Below are positions 51,272 to 60,673 of a stretch of 64,000 bases of DNA, in pieces; the first letter of the stretch is position 1, and every line of letters begins with the position of its first letter. The DNA comes from Micromonospora_G sp044458865 (GTDB lineage: Bacteria > Actinomycetota > Actinomycetes > Mycobacteriales > Micromonosporaceae), in NCBI RefSeq assembly GCF_044458865.1, contig NZ_JBITIH010000014.1, forward strand, positions 1 to 64,000, in the 5' to 3' direction. The translations under genes and the position numbers were made by a program. The notes under the pieces are model-generated. The model had not been told where the DNA came from, searched no databases, and saw only the letters and a program-made list of their open reading frames with translations.

Positions 51272-52222
51272 GTGACCGCCCCTGATCATCGTGACCCGAC
51301 CGGCGCCGCGTCCACCCCACTCGGCGACGGTCCCGTCGCCGTACTGGCGAACCCGACCGCCGGCCGGGGTCGACACCGGGACCTGCTTCCCGCCGTACTG
51401 GCCCGGCTGGAGGCGGCCGGACGGCCGGTGCGGCTGTTGGAGGCGGATACCGCCGCACAGGCCCAGAAGAGCTGTCACGCGGCGGTCGCGGACGGCGCCG
51501 CCGCACTCGTGGCGGTCGGCGGCGATGGGACGGTGCACCTGGCGCTCCAGGCGGTCGCCGGCACCCCGGTCGGGTTCGGTCCGGTGCCGGTCGGCACCGG
51601 CAACGACTTCGCGGTGGAGACCGGATTTCCGGCCGACCCGCTCGTCGCCGCCGGGGTGGTCGCCGACGCGGTGCGAGTCGGTCGAACCCATCCCGTCGAC
51701 CTGGCCCGGCTGACCGGTCCCGGCACCGGAACCCGCTGGTACGGCGCGGTGCTCGGCGCGGGGTTCGACGCGATCGTCAACGAGCGGGCGAACCTGATGC
51801 GCTGGCCGCGCGGCCGACGGCGGTACGACCTGGCGATCCTGGTCGAGTTGGCCCGACTCCGGCCGCGTTCCTACACCATGCGGCTGGACGGGGTCGCGCA
51901 CCGGTTCGACGGGGTGTTGGTGGCGGTCGGGAACTGCGCCAGTTACGGCGGCGGCATGCGGATCTGTCCGGACGCCGATCCCACCGACGGGCTGCTCGAC
52001 GTGGTGGTCGCCGGAGCGGTGGGGCGGGGCACACTGATGCGGATCAAGCCGCAGGTCTACCAGGGCACACACCTCGACCACCCGTTGGTGCGGGGTTACC
52101 GCGCCCGGACGGTCGAACTTCACGCCGCCGGAGAGATCGTCGGCTATGCCGACGGTGAGCGAATCGGTCCGCTGCCGGTGACGGTCACGGCCGTACCCGG
52201 CGCGGTGCGTCTCCTCCGCTGA
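51272..52222 (+). CDS. diacylglycerol/lipid kinase (DgkB family)
   Basis: A 316-residue lipid kinase. VAVLANPTAGRGR starts the nucleotide domain, VAVGGDGTVHLALQ is the ATP loop and VPVGTGNDFAVE the family signature. It should phosphorylate diacylglycerol or a related lipid at the membrane. TACCGT at 51259-51264 ends seven bases before GTG 51272, so this start is preferred to the GTG at 51263, which overlaps the hexamer. Confidence 0.85.
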   Translation: MTAPDHRDPTGAASTPLGDGPVAVLANPTAGRGRHRDLLPAVLARLEAAGRPVRLLEADTAAQAQKSCHAAVADGAAALVAVGGDGTVHLALQAVAGTPVGFGPVPVGTGNDFAVETGFPADPLVAAGVVADAVRVGRTHPVDLARLTGPGTGTRWYGAVLGAGFDAIVNERANLMRWPRGRRRYDLAILVELARLRPRSYTMRLDGVAHRFDGVLVAVGNCASYGGGMRICPDADPTDGLLDVVVAGAVGRGTLMRIKPQVYQGTHLDHPLVRGYRARTVELHAAGEIVGYADGERIGPLPVTVTAVPGAVRLLR

Positions 52223-52267
52223 GTGGTCCAGTGGCCGGCCACGGGGGTCCGGCCCCGAGGCCGTCAC

Positions 52268-53041
52268 TCAGTCGTTCTTGCCGATCGCCAGGTCGATGAC
52301 CGCGCCCAGTCCGTTCGCCCGGCCGGCCTCCGCCGCCGGCAGCACCAGCGCGGCACAGCCGGCGCGGACCGCACCCGCGTCCGCCGGGCTGTCGCCGACC
52401 ATCAGCGCCCGCTCCGGATCGACCCGCAGCGCCGCGCAGGCCCGCCGGAAGATGTCCGGGTCGGGCTTGCAACGGCCGACCTCGTACGAGAGCACGTACG
52501 CGTCAACCAGTGCGTCGAGGCCCCAGGCGGCGAAGAACGGTCGGATGTCGAAGCCGATGTTGCTGACCACCGCAACCGGAATCCCGGCCGCCCGCAGCGT
52601 TTGCAGGGCGCTGGCCGTGTCGGTGTAGGGCACCCACCCCTCCGGGCGGAGCAGTCGCTCGTAGAGCGCCTCGGCGAGCCCTTCGACCCCGGTGTTCACC
52701 GTGGCGGCGAGCCCCGTGTACGCGGCCCGGTGGGCGTACTCGTAGAGATCACGGTTGGCCCACACCTCGGCGAGTTGCGGCGGGATCCGGTTCGGCAGCG
52801 GGCCGCCGGCCCGACCGGCGGTGATCAACCTGTCGGCGAGGATGGTGGCCCGGCCTCGGTCGAGGGCGGTCCCGCACTCGGCGGCACCGGCGACAACCCA
52901 GGAGATCGGATCCTCCACCTGGGCGAGGGTGCCGTGGAAATCGAAGAGCACCGCCTCGACCGGCCGGCGTGGTGGTGCCGTGAGCGCGCTGGCGGGTCCG
53001 CTCGGCGTACGGGGCTTGGGCGGTTCGGCATGGTCCGGCAC
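52268..53041 (-). CDS. HAD-superfamily hydrolase
   Basis: A HAD phosphatase of about 257 residues. Motif I is LFDFHGTLAQV; His replaces the usual Asp after the nucleophile's +1 position (DFHGT instead of DxDGT), so general acid catalysis may differ. Motif II SNIG, motif III KPDPDIFRRA and motif IV VGDSPADAGA are present. TAGGGT on the minus strand lies seven bases before GTG 53041, favoured over GTG 53050. Substrate unknown. It diverges from helY. Confidence 0.8.
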   Translation of the reverse strand: MPDHAEPPKPRTPSGPASALTAPPRRPVEAVLFDFHGTLAQVEDPISWVVAGAAECGTALDRGRATILADRLITAGRAGGPLPNRIPPQLAEVWANRDLYEYAHRAAYTGLAATVNTGVEGLAEALYERLLRPEGWVPYTDTASALQTLRAAGIPVAVVSNIGFDIRPFFAAWGLDALVDAYVLSYEVGRCKPDPDIFRRACAALRVDPERALMVGDSPADAGAVRAGCAALVLPAAEAGRANGLGAVIDLAIGKND

Positions 53042-53127
53042 GTCGTGCACCCTACCGACCGGGTCCGACCCGTCTGTTCGACGGCCTCACCAACCGTGCG
53101 TCGTAGCCACGCACTAATCTTGACCCT

Positions 53128-55977
53128 ATGTCGAGCCCCGCCGAGCGGTACGCAGCGGCGCGCCGCCGGGCCGCGCAGGTCAACAACTTTCCCGCGTTGC
53201 ACGAGTTCGCCCTTGACCTAGGGTTTGATCTGGATGATTTCCAGCGCTCGGCGTGCGAGGCGCTGGAGCGGGGCAGCGGTGTGTTGGTCTGCGCCCCGAC
53301 CGGTGCCGGCAAGACCGTGGTCGGCGAGTTCGCGGTCCACCTGGCGCTGCGCGACCGCCCGACGGTGGTGAGCGTGGACGGCCCCGACCTCGATGGTGAC
53401 CCGGTCACCGACGACGGTTTCCCGCTGATCACAGAAGCCGGGCCGGTACGGAAGTGCTTCTACACCACGCCGATCAAGGCGCTGTCGAACCAGAAGTACC
53501 ACGACCTGGTCGACCGGTACGGCGCCGACAAGGTCGGCCTGCTCACCGGCGACAACGCGATCAACGGCGACGCCCCGGTGGTGGTGATGACCACCGAGGT
53601 ACTACGCAACATGCTCTACGCCGGCTCCGCGACCCTGGCCGGCCTGGCCTACGTGGTGATGGACGAGGTGCACTACCTCGCCGACCGGTTCCGGGGCGGG
53701 GTCTGGGAAGAGGTGATCATCCACCTGCCGGAGTCGGTGACCCTGGTGTCGCTCTCGGCCACCGTCTCCAACGCCGAGGAGTTCGCCGACTGGCTGGTCA
53801 CCGTACGGGGCGAGACCGAGGTGGTGGTCAGCGAGCACCGTCCGGTCCCGCTCTGGCAGCACATGCTCGTCGGCCGGCGCAACTTCGACCTCTTCCACGA
53901 CGCGGACGCGGCGCGTAAGCACGACGTCCACCCCGAACTGCTCCGCTACACCCGGGAGATGCTGCGTCGGCTCGAACTCGGCGACGGCCGTACCCACGGG
54001 CCGGGCTGGGGGCGCGGCGGCGGCCGGGGACCACGGTGGCGCGGCCCGTTGCGGCACGAGATCGTCGAGCGGCTGGAACGGGAGGAACTGCTGCCGGCGA
54101 TCCTGTTCATCTTCAGCCGGGCGGGCTGTGACGCGGCGGTCCAGCAGTGCCTCGCCGCCGGACTGCGGCTGACTACGCCGGAGGAGCGGGTCGAGATCCG
54201 TCGGGTGGTCGAGGGGCGGATCACCAGCATCCCCGGCGAGGACCTTGCGGTGCTCGGCTACTGGGAGTGGCTCGACGGGCTGGAGCGCGGGCTTGCCGCC
54301 CACCACGCCGGCATGCTGCCCGCCTTCAAGGAGGTGGTCGAGGAACTTTTCGTCCGAGGGCTGGTCAAGGCGGTCTTCGCTACCGAGACCCTGGCGCTGG
54401 GTATCAACATGCCGGCTCGGTGCGTGGTGCTGGAGCGGCTGGTGAAGTTCAACGGCGAGGCCCACGTGGAGCTGACGCCGGGGGAGTACACGCAGCTCAC
54501 CGGACGGGCCGGGCGCCGTGGCATCGACGTCGAAGGGCACGCGGTGGTGGTCTGGTCGCCGGAGGTGGATCCCCGGCAGGTGGCCGGGTTGGCGTCCACC
54601 CGGACCTATCCGCTCCGTTCGAGCTTCCGGCCGTCGTACAACATGGCGGTCAACCTGGTCGGCTCGGTCGGCGCCGAGCCGGCACGGGTGCTGCTGGAGT
54701 CGTCGTTCGCGCAGTTCCAGGCGGACCGGTCGGTGGTCGGCCTCGCCCGGCAGGTGCAGCGCAACGTGGAGACGATGGAGGCGTACGCGGCCGAGGCGCA
54801 CTGCCACCACGGCGACTTCGACGAGTACTTCTCGCTCCGATCGATGATCGGCGAGCGGGAACGGGCGCTCAACCGCCAGGGGCAGACCCAGCGCCGCAAC
54901 GCCGCGATAACCGCGCTGGAGCGGTTGCGGGTGGGTGACGTCATCCGGGTGCCGACCGGCCGTCGGGCCGGGCTCGCGGTGGTGCTCGAACCGGGCGCCC
55001 CCGGATTCGGCGAGCCCCGTCCGTTGGTGCTCACCCAGGACCGGTGGGCCGGCCGGGTCACCCCGGCCGACTTCACGACGCCGGCCGAGGTGCTGGCCCG
55101 GATCAGGGTGCCGAAGAACTTCAACCACCGCTCGCCGGCGGCGCGTCGGGACCTCGGTGCGGAACTGAACAGCCTTGGTCTGGACCGCCGTTCCCGGCGG
55201 GGCGCCCGGGGACGTGGCGGCGCGGGCGAGGACGACCGGTTGGCGCAACTGCGGGCCGAACTACGTCGGCACCCCTGCCATGCCTGCAACGATCGGGAGG
55301 AGCACGCCCGTTGGGCCGAGCGTCGTCGCCGGCTGGAGCGGGACACCGACGAGCTTCGTGAGCGGGTGGCCGGCCGGACCGGCTCGCTCGCCCGTACCTT
55401 CGACCGGATCTGTGGCCTGCTCGCCGCTCGTGGCTACCTGACCGCGGACGGCGAGGTGACCGACGCCGGCCGGATGCTCGGTCGGATCTGGACCGAGGCG
55501 GACCTCCTGGTCGCCGAGTGCCTACGCCGTGGAATCTGGGACGGTCTCGCCCCGGCCGAACTGGCGGCAGCGGTCTCGGTGGTGGTGTTCGAGGCACGGC
55601 GGGACAGTGAGGAGCGGGCCTCGCTGCCGCGCGGCGGTGTTTCCGACGCCGTCGACGCCACCCTGCAGCTCTGGAGTGAGCTGGAAGCCGACGAGGCGTC
55701 CCGAGGACTGGAATCGACCCGTGAGCCGGATCTGGGGTTCGCCTGGCCGATCTACCGGTGGGCCAGGGGCGAGGCTCTGACCAAGGTGCTGGGCAGCGGG
55801 CACAACCTCGACGGCGACATGCCTGCCGGCGACTTCGTCCGTTGGACCCGGCAGGTTGTCGACCTGCTTGGCCAGCTCTCCAACGCGGCCGGCGCCAGCG
55901 CCGAGCTGCGGGCGACCGCCCGTCAGGCGATGGTGGCGATAAACCGAGGAGTTCTCGCGTATCACGCGGCAGCGTGA
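53128..55977 (+). CDS. helY: Ski2/Mtr4-like DEVH-box helicase HelY
   Basis: A 949-residue SF2 helicase. Walker A APTGAGKTVVGEF, box II MDEVHYLADRFRGGVWEE, motif III SLSATVSNAEEF and motif VI QLTGRAGRRGIDVEG are complete. The C-terminal part has the beta-rich arch and the four-helix domain of the Ski2 family. It probably works in RNA processing or decay. TAATCT seven bases before ATG 53128 gives a leaderless start. It closes the tat/helY block seen in many actinobacteria. Confidence 0.9.
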   Translation: MSSPAERYAAARRRAAQVNNFPALHEFALDLGFDLDDFQRSACEALERGSGVLVCAPTGAGKTVVGEFAVHLALRDRPTVVSVDGPDLDGDPVTDDGFPLITEAGPVRKCFYTTPIKALSNQKYHDLVDRYGADKVGLLTGDNAINGDAPVVVMTTEVLRNMLYAGSATLAGLAYVVMDEVHYLADRFRGGVWEEVIIHLPESVTLVSLSATVSNAEEFADWLVTVRGETEVVVSEHRPVPLWQHMLVGRRNFDLFHDADAARKHDVHPELLRYTREMLRRLELGDGRTHGPGWGRGGGRGPRWRGPLRHEIVERLEREELLPAILFIFSRAGCDAAVQQCLAAGLRLTTPEERVEIRRVVEGRITSIPGEDLAVLGYWEWLDGLERGLAAHHAGMLPAFKEVVEELFVRGLVKAVFATETLALGINMPARCVVLERLVKFNGEAHVELTPGEYTQLTGRAGRRGIDVEGHAVVVWSPEVDPRQVAGLASTRTYPLRSSFRPSYNMAVNLVGSVGAEPARVLLESSFAQFQADRSVVGLARQVQRNVETMEAYAAEAHCHHGDFDEYFSLRSMIGERERALNRQGQTQRRNAAITALERLRVGDVIRVPTGRRAGLAVVLEPGAPGFGEPRPLVLTQDRWAGRVTPADFTTPAEVLARIRVPKNFNHRSPAARRDLGAELNSLGLDRRSRRGARGRGGAGEDDRLAQLRAELRRHPCHACNDREEHARWAERRRRLERDTDELRERVAGRTGSLARTFDRICGLLAARGYLTADGEVTDAGRMLGRIWTEADLLVAECLRRGIWDGLAPAELAAAVSVVVFEARRDSEERASLPRGGVSDAVDATLQLWSELEADEASRGLESTREPDLGFAWPIYRWARGEALTKVLGSGHNLDGDMPAGDFVRWTRQVVDLLGQLSNAAGASAELRATARQAMVAINRGVLAYHAAA

Positions 55978-56031
55978 CCGGGCGGTCAGCTCTCCGGTCA
56001 CTCCCGGCCGGCTGGTAGACCACCGCTGACG

Positions 56032-56063
56032 GGGCCCGTACCGGCGATCGCCGGCACGGGCCC
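56032..56063. terminator. bidirectional terminator between helY and the exonuclease
   Basis: GGGCCCGTACCGGC and GCCGGCACGGGCCC form a 14-bp stem with one A-C mismatch around GATC. It sits between convergent genes and should serve both. Confidence 0.8.
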
Positions 56064-56123
56064 GATCCTCGCGACGGGCGCCGCATCGCCGTTCCCGTGG
56101 CGGTAACGGGGAGGCGGCGGGGG

Positions 56124-57044
56124 TCAGGTGGTGGCGGCTAGGGCGTCGACCAGACGGCGGCAGGAACCGGCGAGGTTCCACTTCTCGGCAAGCGTGAACA
56201 GGTGGTCCGGGTCGACCGGAACGCTCGGCAGCCGGGTGTCGAGGGCAGGCAGCGCCACGTCCTGCGCGACCCGTACCACCTGGGGCGCGACCGCCAGGTA
56301 GTCCAGGGCGGCGACGAGCTTCGTCCGCAGGCCCGGGGCGAAACCGGACGTCGGGTCGTCCAACGCGGCCAGGATTCCGGCGAGGCTGCCGTACCGCTCG
56401 ATGAGTCGGGCGGCGGTCTTCTCGCCGACCCCCGCAACCCCGGGCAGGCCGTCGCTCGGATCGCCGCGCAGCGCGGCGAAGTCGGCGTAGCCGGCGGCTG
56501 GCACGCCGTACTTGGCACGTACGGCGGCGTCGTCGCAGTCCTCCAGCTTGGCCACCCCCCGGCCGCAGTAGAGCAGCCGCACCGGGGTGGCGTCGTCGAT
56601 GAGTTGGAACAGATCCCGGTCACCGGAGGCCACCTCGACCGGTCCCGGTTGGGTGGCGGCGAGGGTTCCGAGTACGTCGTCCGCCTCGTACCCGTCGGCG
56701 CCGATCGCCGGAATGCCGATCGCGGCCAGCACGTCGAGCAGCAGCGGCACCTGGGGGACCAGCGTGTCCGGCACCACCTCGCCGCCGGCCGGTGCGACCC
56801 GGTGCGCCTTGTACGAGGGAAGCAGCGCCACCCGCCAGGCCGGCCGCCAGTCGGAGTCCAGGGCGCAGACGAGCCGATCCGGCCGGCGGCTGCGGACGAG
56901 CGTGGCGAGCATGTCCAGGAAACCCCGGACGGCGTTGACCGGGCTGCCGTCCGGAGCACGGGCCGCCGACTCCGGAATGCCGAAGTAGGCCCGGAAATAG
57001 AGGCTTGGCGCGTCGACGAGGAGCAGGGGGCGTCGGTCGGTCAC
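56124..57044 (-). CDS. 5'-3' exonuclease (FEN-like)
   Basis: A 306-residue nuclease like the 5' domain of DNA polymerase I. Metal ligands appear in LLLVDAPSLYFRAYFG, GYEADDVLGTLA and VASGDRDLFQL; the helix-3-turn-helix DNA clamp is GDPSDGLPGVAGVGEKTAAR. It removes primers or flaps. GTG 57044 has CAGGCT seven bases upstream, a weaker leaderless -10; the longer frame beyond it is not conserved. It is separate from any polymerase gene in the window. Confidence 0.85.
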   Translation of the reverse strand: MTDRRPLLLVDAPSLYFRAYFGIPESAARAPDGSPVNAVRGFLDMLATLVRSRRPDRLVCALDSDWRPAWRVALLPSYKAHRVAPAGGEVVPDTLVPQVPLLLDVLAAIGIPAIGADGYEADDVLGTLAATQPGPVEVASGDRDLFQLIDDATPVRLLYCGRGVAKLEDCDDAAVRAKYGVPAAGYADFAALRGDPSDGLPGVAGVGEKTAARLIERYGSLAGILAALDDPTSGFAPGLRTKLVAALDYLAVAPQVVRVAQDVALPALDTRLPSVPVDPDHLFTLAEKWNLAGSCRRLVDALAATT

Positions 57045-57064
57045 GTACGACAGCCTGGCACAGT

Positions 57065-57104
57065 CGCGACTCGTGCCGGAGCCGACGCCCCGGCACGAGT
57101 CGCG
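57065..57104 (-). terminator. hairpin terminator of the aldo/keto reductase gene
   Basis: CGCGACTCGTGCCGG and CCGGCACGAGTCGCG form a perfect 15-bp stem with a 10-nt loop, 12 bases beyond the reductase stop and just upstream of the exonuclease promoter on the same strand. Confidence 0.8.
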
Positions 57105-57115
57105 TAGGCGGTACG

Positions 57116-58102
57116 TCAGGAGTGACCGCGTACCGGATGCGGCCGGTACGGAGCCTCCAGCGCGGCGCGTTCGTCGTCGTCGAGGGCGATCCCCACGGCG
57201 GCGACCGCGTCCTCGATGTGGCCCGGCTTGGTGGCACCGACGATCGGGGCGGTCACCGCCGGCTGGTGCAGCAGCCAGGCGAGGGCCACCTGCGCGGACG
57301 GCAGGCCACGTTGTTCGGCGATCCGGTTGACGACGTCGACCACGGCGAAGTCGGACTCGTCGTAGAGCGTGTCGCCGAAGCTGTCCGAGTGCGCCCGGGT
57401 GGTCCGCCGGTCGTCGCCCCGGCCACGGGTGCCGGCCAGGAGGCCACGCGCCAACGGGCTCCACGGGATGATGCCGACGCCCTGGTCGAGGCAGAGCGGC
57501 AGCATCTCCCGCTCCTCCTCCCGGTAGACGAGGTTGTAGTGCGGCTGCATGGAACTGAACTTGGTCCAGCCGTTGCGTTCGGCGACGTGCTGCGCCTTGG
57601 CGAACTGCCAGGCGTACATGCTCGACGCGCCGAGGTAGCGGGCCTTGCCGGCGCGGACCACGTCGTGCAGCGCCGACATGGTTTCCTCGATCGGGGTGTC
57701 GTAGTCCCAGCGGTGGGTCTGGTAGAGGTCGACGTGGTCGGTGCCGAGACGACGCAGCGAGTGGTCGATCGAGGCCATGATGTGCTTGCGGGACAGCCCC
57801 CGGTCGTTCGGGCCGTCACTCATCTGGTTGTAGACCTTGGTGGCCAGCACGTAGTCGTCGCGCCGGTCGAAGAGCTTGCCCAGGAGCCTGCCGGTGACCT
57901 CCTCGCTGGCGCCGAGGGAGTAGACGTCGGCGGTGTCGAAGAAGGTGACACCCAGCTCGACCGCACGCCGGACCAGCGGTTCGCCGCCGGTCTCGTCGAG
58001 CACCCAGTCCCGCCAGGTGGGGGATCCGTAGCTCATCATGCCGAGACAGATCCGCGAGACCCGCAAGCCGGTGGCGCCGAGCCGAACGTATTCCATAGTC
58101 AT
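57116..58102 (-). CDS. aldo/keto reductase
   Basis: A 328-residue TIM-barrel NADPH reductase. The catalytic tetrad is visible: Asp and Tyr in FFDTADVYSLG, Lys in LATKVYNQM, His in YQTHRWDYDTP. The NADPH loop is PSAQVALAWLL and GATKPGHIEDA. TAGGCT on the minus strand ends seven bases before ATG 58102 (MTMEYVRLG), supporting this start. Such enzymes reduce many carbonyls; the natural substrate is not predictable. Confidence 0.85.
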   Translation of the reverse strand: MTMEYVRLGATGLRVSRICLGMMSYGSPTWRDWVLDETGGEPLVRRAVELGVTFFDTADVYSLGASEEVTGRLLGKLFDRRDDYVLATKVYNQMSDGPNDRGLSRKHIMASIDHSLRRLGTDHVDLYQTHRWDYDTPIEETMSALHDVVRAGKARYLGASSMYAWQFAKAQHVAERNGWTKFSSMQPHYNLVYREEEREMLPLCLDQGVGIIPWSPLARGLLAGTRGRGDDRRTTRAHSDSFGDTLYDESDFAVVDVVNRIAEQRGLPSAQVALAWLLHQPAVTAPIVGATKPGHIEDAVAAVGIALDDDERAALEAPYRPHPVRGHS

Positions 58103-58340
58103 GCCGGCCAGCCTAGGCGGCACGCGGTGTCAATGGACTTCGTACCCGGAATGCCCCGCGTGCGGCGGTCACCGACCCGGAGCTGCGGGCACGGCCGCTG
58201 GTGGGTGCGGTGGACCAGTTTGTCGACCACACCGACGTACTGGGCGACGCCGGCCGTTCGAGGGAGGTCACCCGGGGTATCCACCCGATGTGACCTCCTC
58301 GGGTGACGGCGCTCACCCGAACGACCGTTAAGCTGTGGGT

Positions 58341-59456
58341 GTGCGCACAGACGACCTCTACCCACCACAGCGGCTCGCCGCCGCGCAGCGGGCCACCGCC
58401 CGCGCCGGGCTGGACGCCCTCCTGATCACCCCCGGCTCCGACCTGCGCTACCTGACCGGGTACCACGCCCACGCACAGGAGCGGCTCACCTGCCTGGTGC
58501 TGCCCGCCCGAGGCGAACCGACGCTGGTCGTACCGGCCCTGGAGCGGCCGGCGGCCGAGGCGTCACCGGCATCCGGCACCGGCGTACGGATCGTCGAGCA
58601 CAGCGACGGCACCGACCCCTACCCGTTGGTCGTCCGCGCACTCGGCGGCCCGGTCGGCTCCGTCGGCCTGGGGAACCGGATGTGGGCCGAACAGGTCCTG
58701 GCACTGCGGGCCGCGCTGCCCGACACCACCCAGCGGCTGGCCGGGGAGGTGCTGCGGGAGCTGCGGCTGCGCAAGTCGCCGGTCGAGGTGGCCGCACTGC
58801 GCGAGGCCGGCGCGGCGATCGACTCGGTGCACGCCGGGATGTCGCGGTGGCTGCGACCGGGGCGTACCGAGGCGGAGGTCGGCGCCGACATCGCCGACGC
58901 GATCCGGGCCGCCGGACACGCGAGCGTCGACTTCGTCATCGTCGCCTCCGGCCCCAACGGCGCCAGCCCGCACCACACCACCTCCGACCGGCGGATCGAG
59001 GCCGGCGATCCGGTGGTGGTCGACATCGGCGGCACCATGCCGACCGGCTACTGCTCCGACGCCACCCGTACCTACATCCTCGGCAGCACCGCGCCGGCCG
59101 ACTTCGTCGCCTACTACCAGGTGCTGCACGCCGCCCAGCACGCCGCGGTCGCGGCCGTCCGGCCCGGCGTACCGGCGCAGGCGGTCGACGCCGCCGCCCG
59201 GGACCTGATCACCGACGCCGGCTACGGGCCGGAGTTCCTGCACCGTACCGGGCACGGCATCGGGCTGGACGGGCACGAGGACCCGTACCTGGTCGTCGGG
59301 AACGACCGGGCACTCGAGGTGGGGATGGCGTTCTCCATCGAGCCGGGCATCTACCGATCCGGGCGGCACGGTGCCCGGATCGAGGACATCGTCGTCTGCA
59401 CCGCCGACGGCGTCGAACGACTCAACACCGTACCGACGGAGCTGGTGGAGCTATGA
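58341..59456 (+). CDS. M24-family Xaa-Pro aminopeptidase
   Basis: A 371-residue creatinase-fold peptidase. The N-terminal domain precedes the metal site: VVVDIGGTMPTGYCSDATRT (two Asp), RTGHGIGLDGHEDPY (His), EPGIY and RIEDIVV (two Glu). It cleaves peptides before proline. TAAGCT six bases before GTG 58341 favours this start over the GTG at 58335. Its TGA overlaps the start of the next gene (ATGA), so the two are co-translated. Confidence 0.85.
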   Translation: MRTDDLYPPQRLAAAQRATARAGLDALLITPGSDLRYLTGYHAHAQERLTCLVLPARGEPTLVVPALERPAAEASPASGTGVRIVEHSDGTDPYPLVVRALGGPVGSVGLGNRMWAEQVLALRAALPDTTQRLAGEVLRELRLRKSPVEVAALREAGAAIDSVHAGMSRWLRPGRTEAEVGADIADAIRAAGHASVDFVIVASGPNGASPHHTTSDRRIEAGDPVVVDIGGTMPTGYCSDATRTYILGSTAPADFVAYYQVLHAAQHAAVAAVRPGVPAQAVDAAARDLITDAGYGPEFLHRTGHGIGLDGHEDPYLVVGNDRALEVGMAFSIEPGIYRSGRHGARIEDIVVCTADGVERLNTVPTELVEL

Positions 59457-60592
59457 CGGTCGACCGGATCCTGCCCAGCGACGAGGCCCACGAACTGCTC
59501 GACCTGGTGACCGAGCTGGCCGACCGGGAACTCGCCCCCCGAGCGGCGGACTTCGAGTCCCGGGCCGAGTTTCCCCGGGAGGTCCTGCGCACCCTGGGCC
59601 GCAGCGGGCTGCTCGGCCTGCCCTACCCGCAGGAGTACGGCGGCGCCGAGCAGCCGTACGAGGTCTACCTGCAGGCCCTGGAGATCCTCGCCAGCCGCTG
59701 GCTCGCCGTCGCCGAGGCAGTCAGCGTGCACACCCTCTCCTGCTACCCGACCGCCGCGTACGGCACCGAACAGCAGCGCAAGCTCCTACCGGAGATGATC
59801 GGTGGCGAACTGCTGGGTGCGTACTGCCTCTCCGAGCCGCAGGGCGGTTCGGACGCCGCGTCGCTGACCACCCGCGCCGTCCGCGACGGTGAGCACTATC
59901 GGGTCACCGGCACCAAGGCGTGGATCACGCACGCCACCAGCGCCGACTTCTACAACGTCTTCTGCCGCACCGGCGGCCCGGGTGCCGGCGGCATCTCCTG
60001 TCTGCTCGCCCCCGCCGGCACCACCGGCATCGAACCGCAGCTGCCGGAGCGGACCATGGGGCTGCGCTCCTCGCCCGTCGCCCAGATCGTCTTCGACTCC
60101 GCCCGGGTGCCGGCCGAGCGTCTGATCGGGGAGGAGGGGGCCGGGTTCCGGATCGCCATGGCCGCGCTGGACTCGGGTCGGCTCGGCATCGCCGCCTGCG
60201 CGGTCGGGCTCGCCCAGGGCGCCCTGGACTACGCGCTGGCGTACGCGCGGGAGCGGGAACAGTTCGGCCAGCCCATCATCGACTTCCAGGGGATCGGGTT
60301 CCTGCTCGCCGACATGGCGACCCAGGTGGCGGCGGCGCGGGCGCTGACCCTCGCCGCGGCCCGGCTGCGGGACGCGGGTCGGCCGTACCGGATCGAGGCG
60401 GCCAAGGCGAAGCTCTTCGCCACCGACATGGCGATGCGGGTGACCACGGACGCGGTGCAGGTGCTCGGCGGTGCCGGCTACGTCGCGGACCACCCGGTGG
60501 AACGATTCTTCCGTGAGGCCAAGGTGTTGCAGATCGTGGAGGGGACCAACCAGATCCAGCGGATGGTCATCGCCCGCTCCTTCACCCACTAA
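59453..60592 (+). CDS. acyl-CoA dehydrogenase
   Basis: A 379-residue flavoenzyme that introduces an alpha-beta double bond into an acyl-CoA. YCLSEPQGGSDAAS and VTGTKAWITHA form the FAD/substrate region; the catalytic Glu is in VLQIVEGTNQIQRMVIAR. It starts at ATG 59453, overlapping the peptidase stop. The acyl chain specificity is unclear. A repeat-type terminator follows. Confidence 0.9.
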   Translation: MTVDRILPSDEAHELLDLVTELADRELAPRAADFESRAEFPREVLRTLGRSGLLGLPYPQEYGGAEQPYEVYLQALEILASRWLAVAEAVSVHTLSCYPTAAYGTEQQRKLLPEMIGGELLGAYCLSEPQGGSDAASLTTRAVRDGEHYRVTGTKAWITHATSADFYNVFCRTGGPGAGGISCLLAPAGTTGIEPQLPERTMGLRSSPVAQIVFDSARVPAERLIGEEGAGFRIAMAALDSGRLGIAACAVGLAQGALDYALAYAREREQFGQPIIDFQGIGFLLADMATQVAAARALTLAAARLRDAGRPYRIEAAKAKLFATDMAMRVTTDAVQVLGGAGYVADHPVERFFREAKVLQIVEGTNQIQRMVIARSFTH

Positions 60593-60613
60593 CAAACCCG
60601 CCCCCCCTGGGAA

Positions 60614-60661
60614 AGGAAGGGCCCCTTGTTATCGCTTTTGGTAGCGGAAGGGGCCCTTCCT
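60614..60661. terminator. hairpin repeat between convergent genes
   Basis: AGGAAGGGCCCCTT (60614-60627) and AAGGGGCCCTTCCT (60648-60661) pair perfectly around a 20-nt loop. The sequence has the look of a dispersed Micromonospora palindromic repeat. Here it lies between the acyl-CoA dehydrogenase and TetR genes and can act as a two-way terminator. Confidence 0.7.
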
Positions 60662-60673
60662 AACGCGCCCGGG

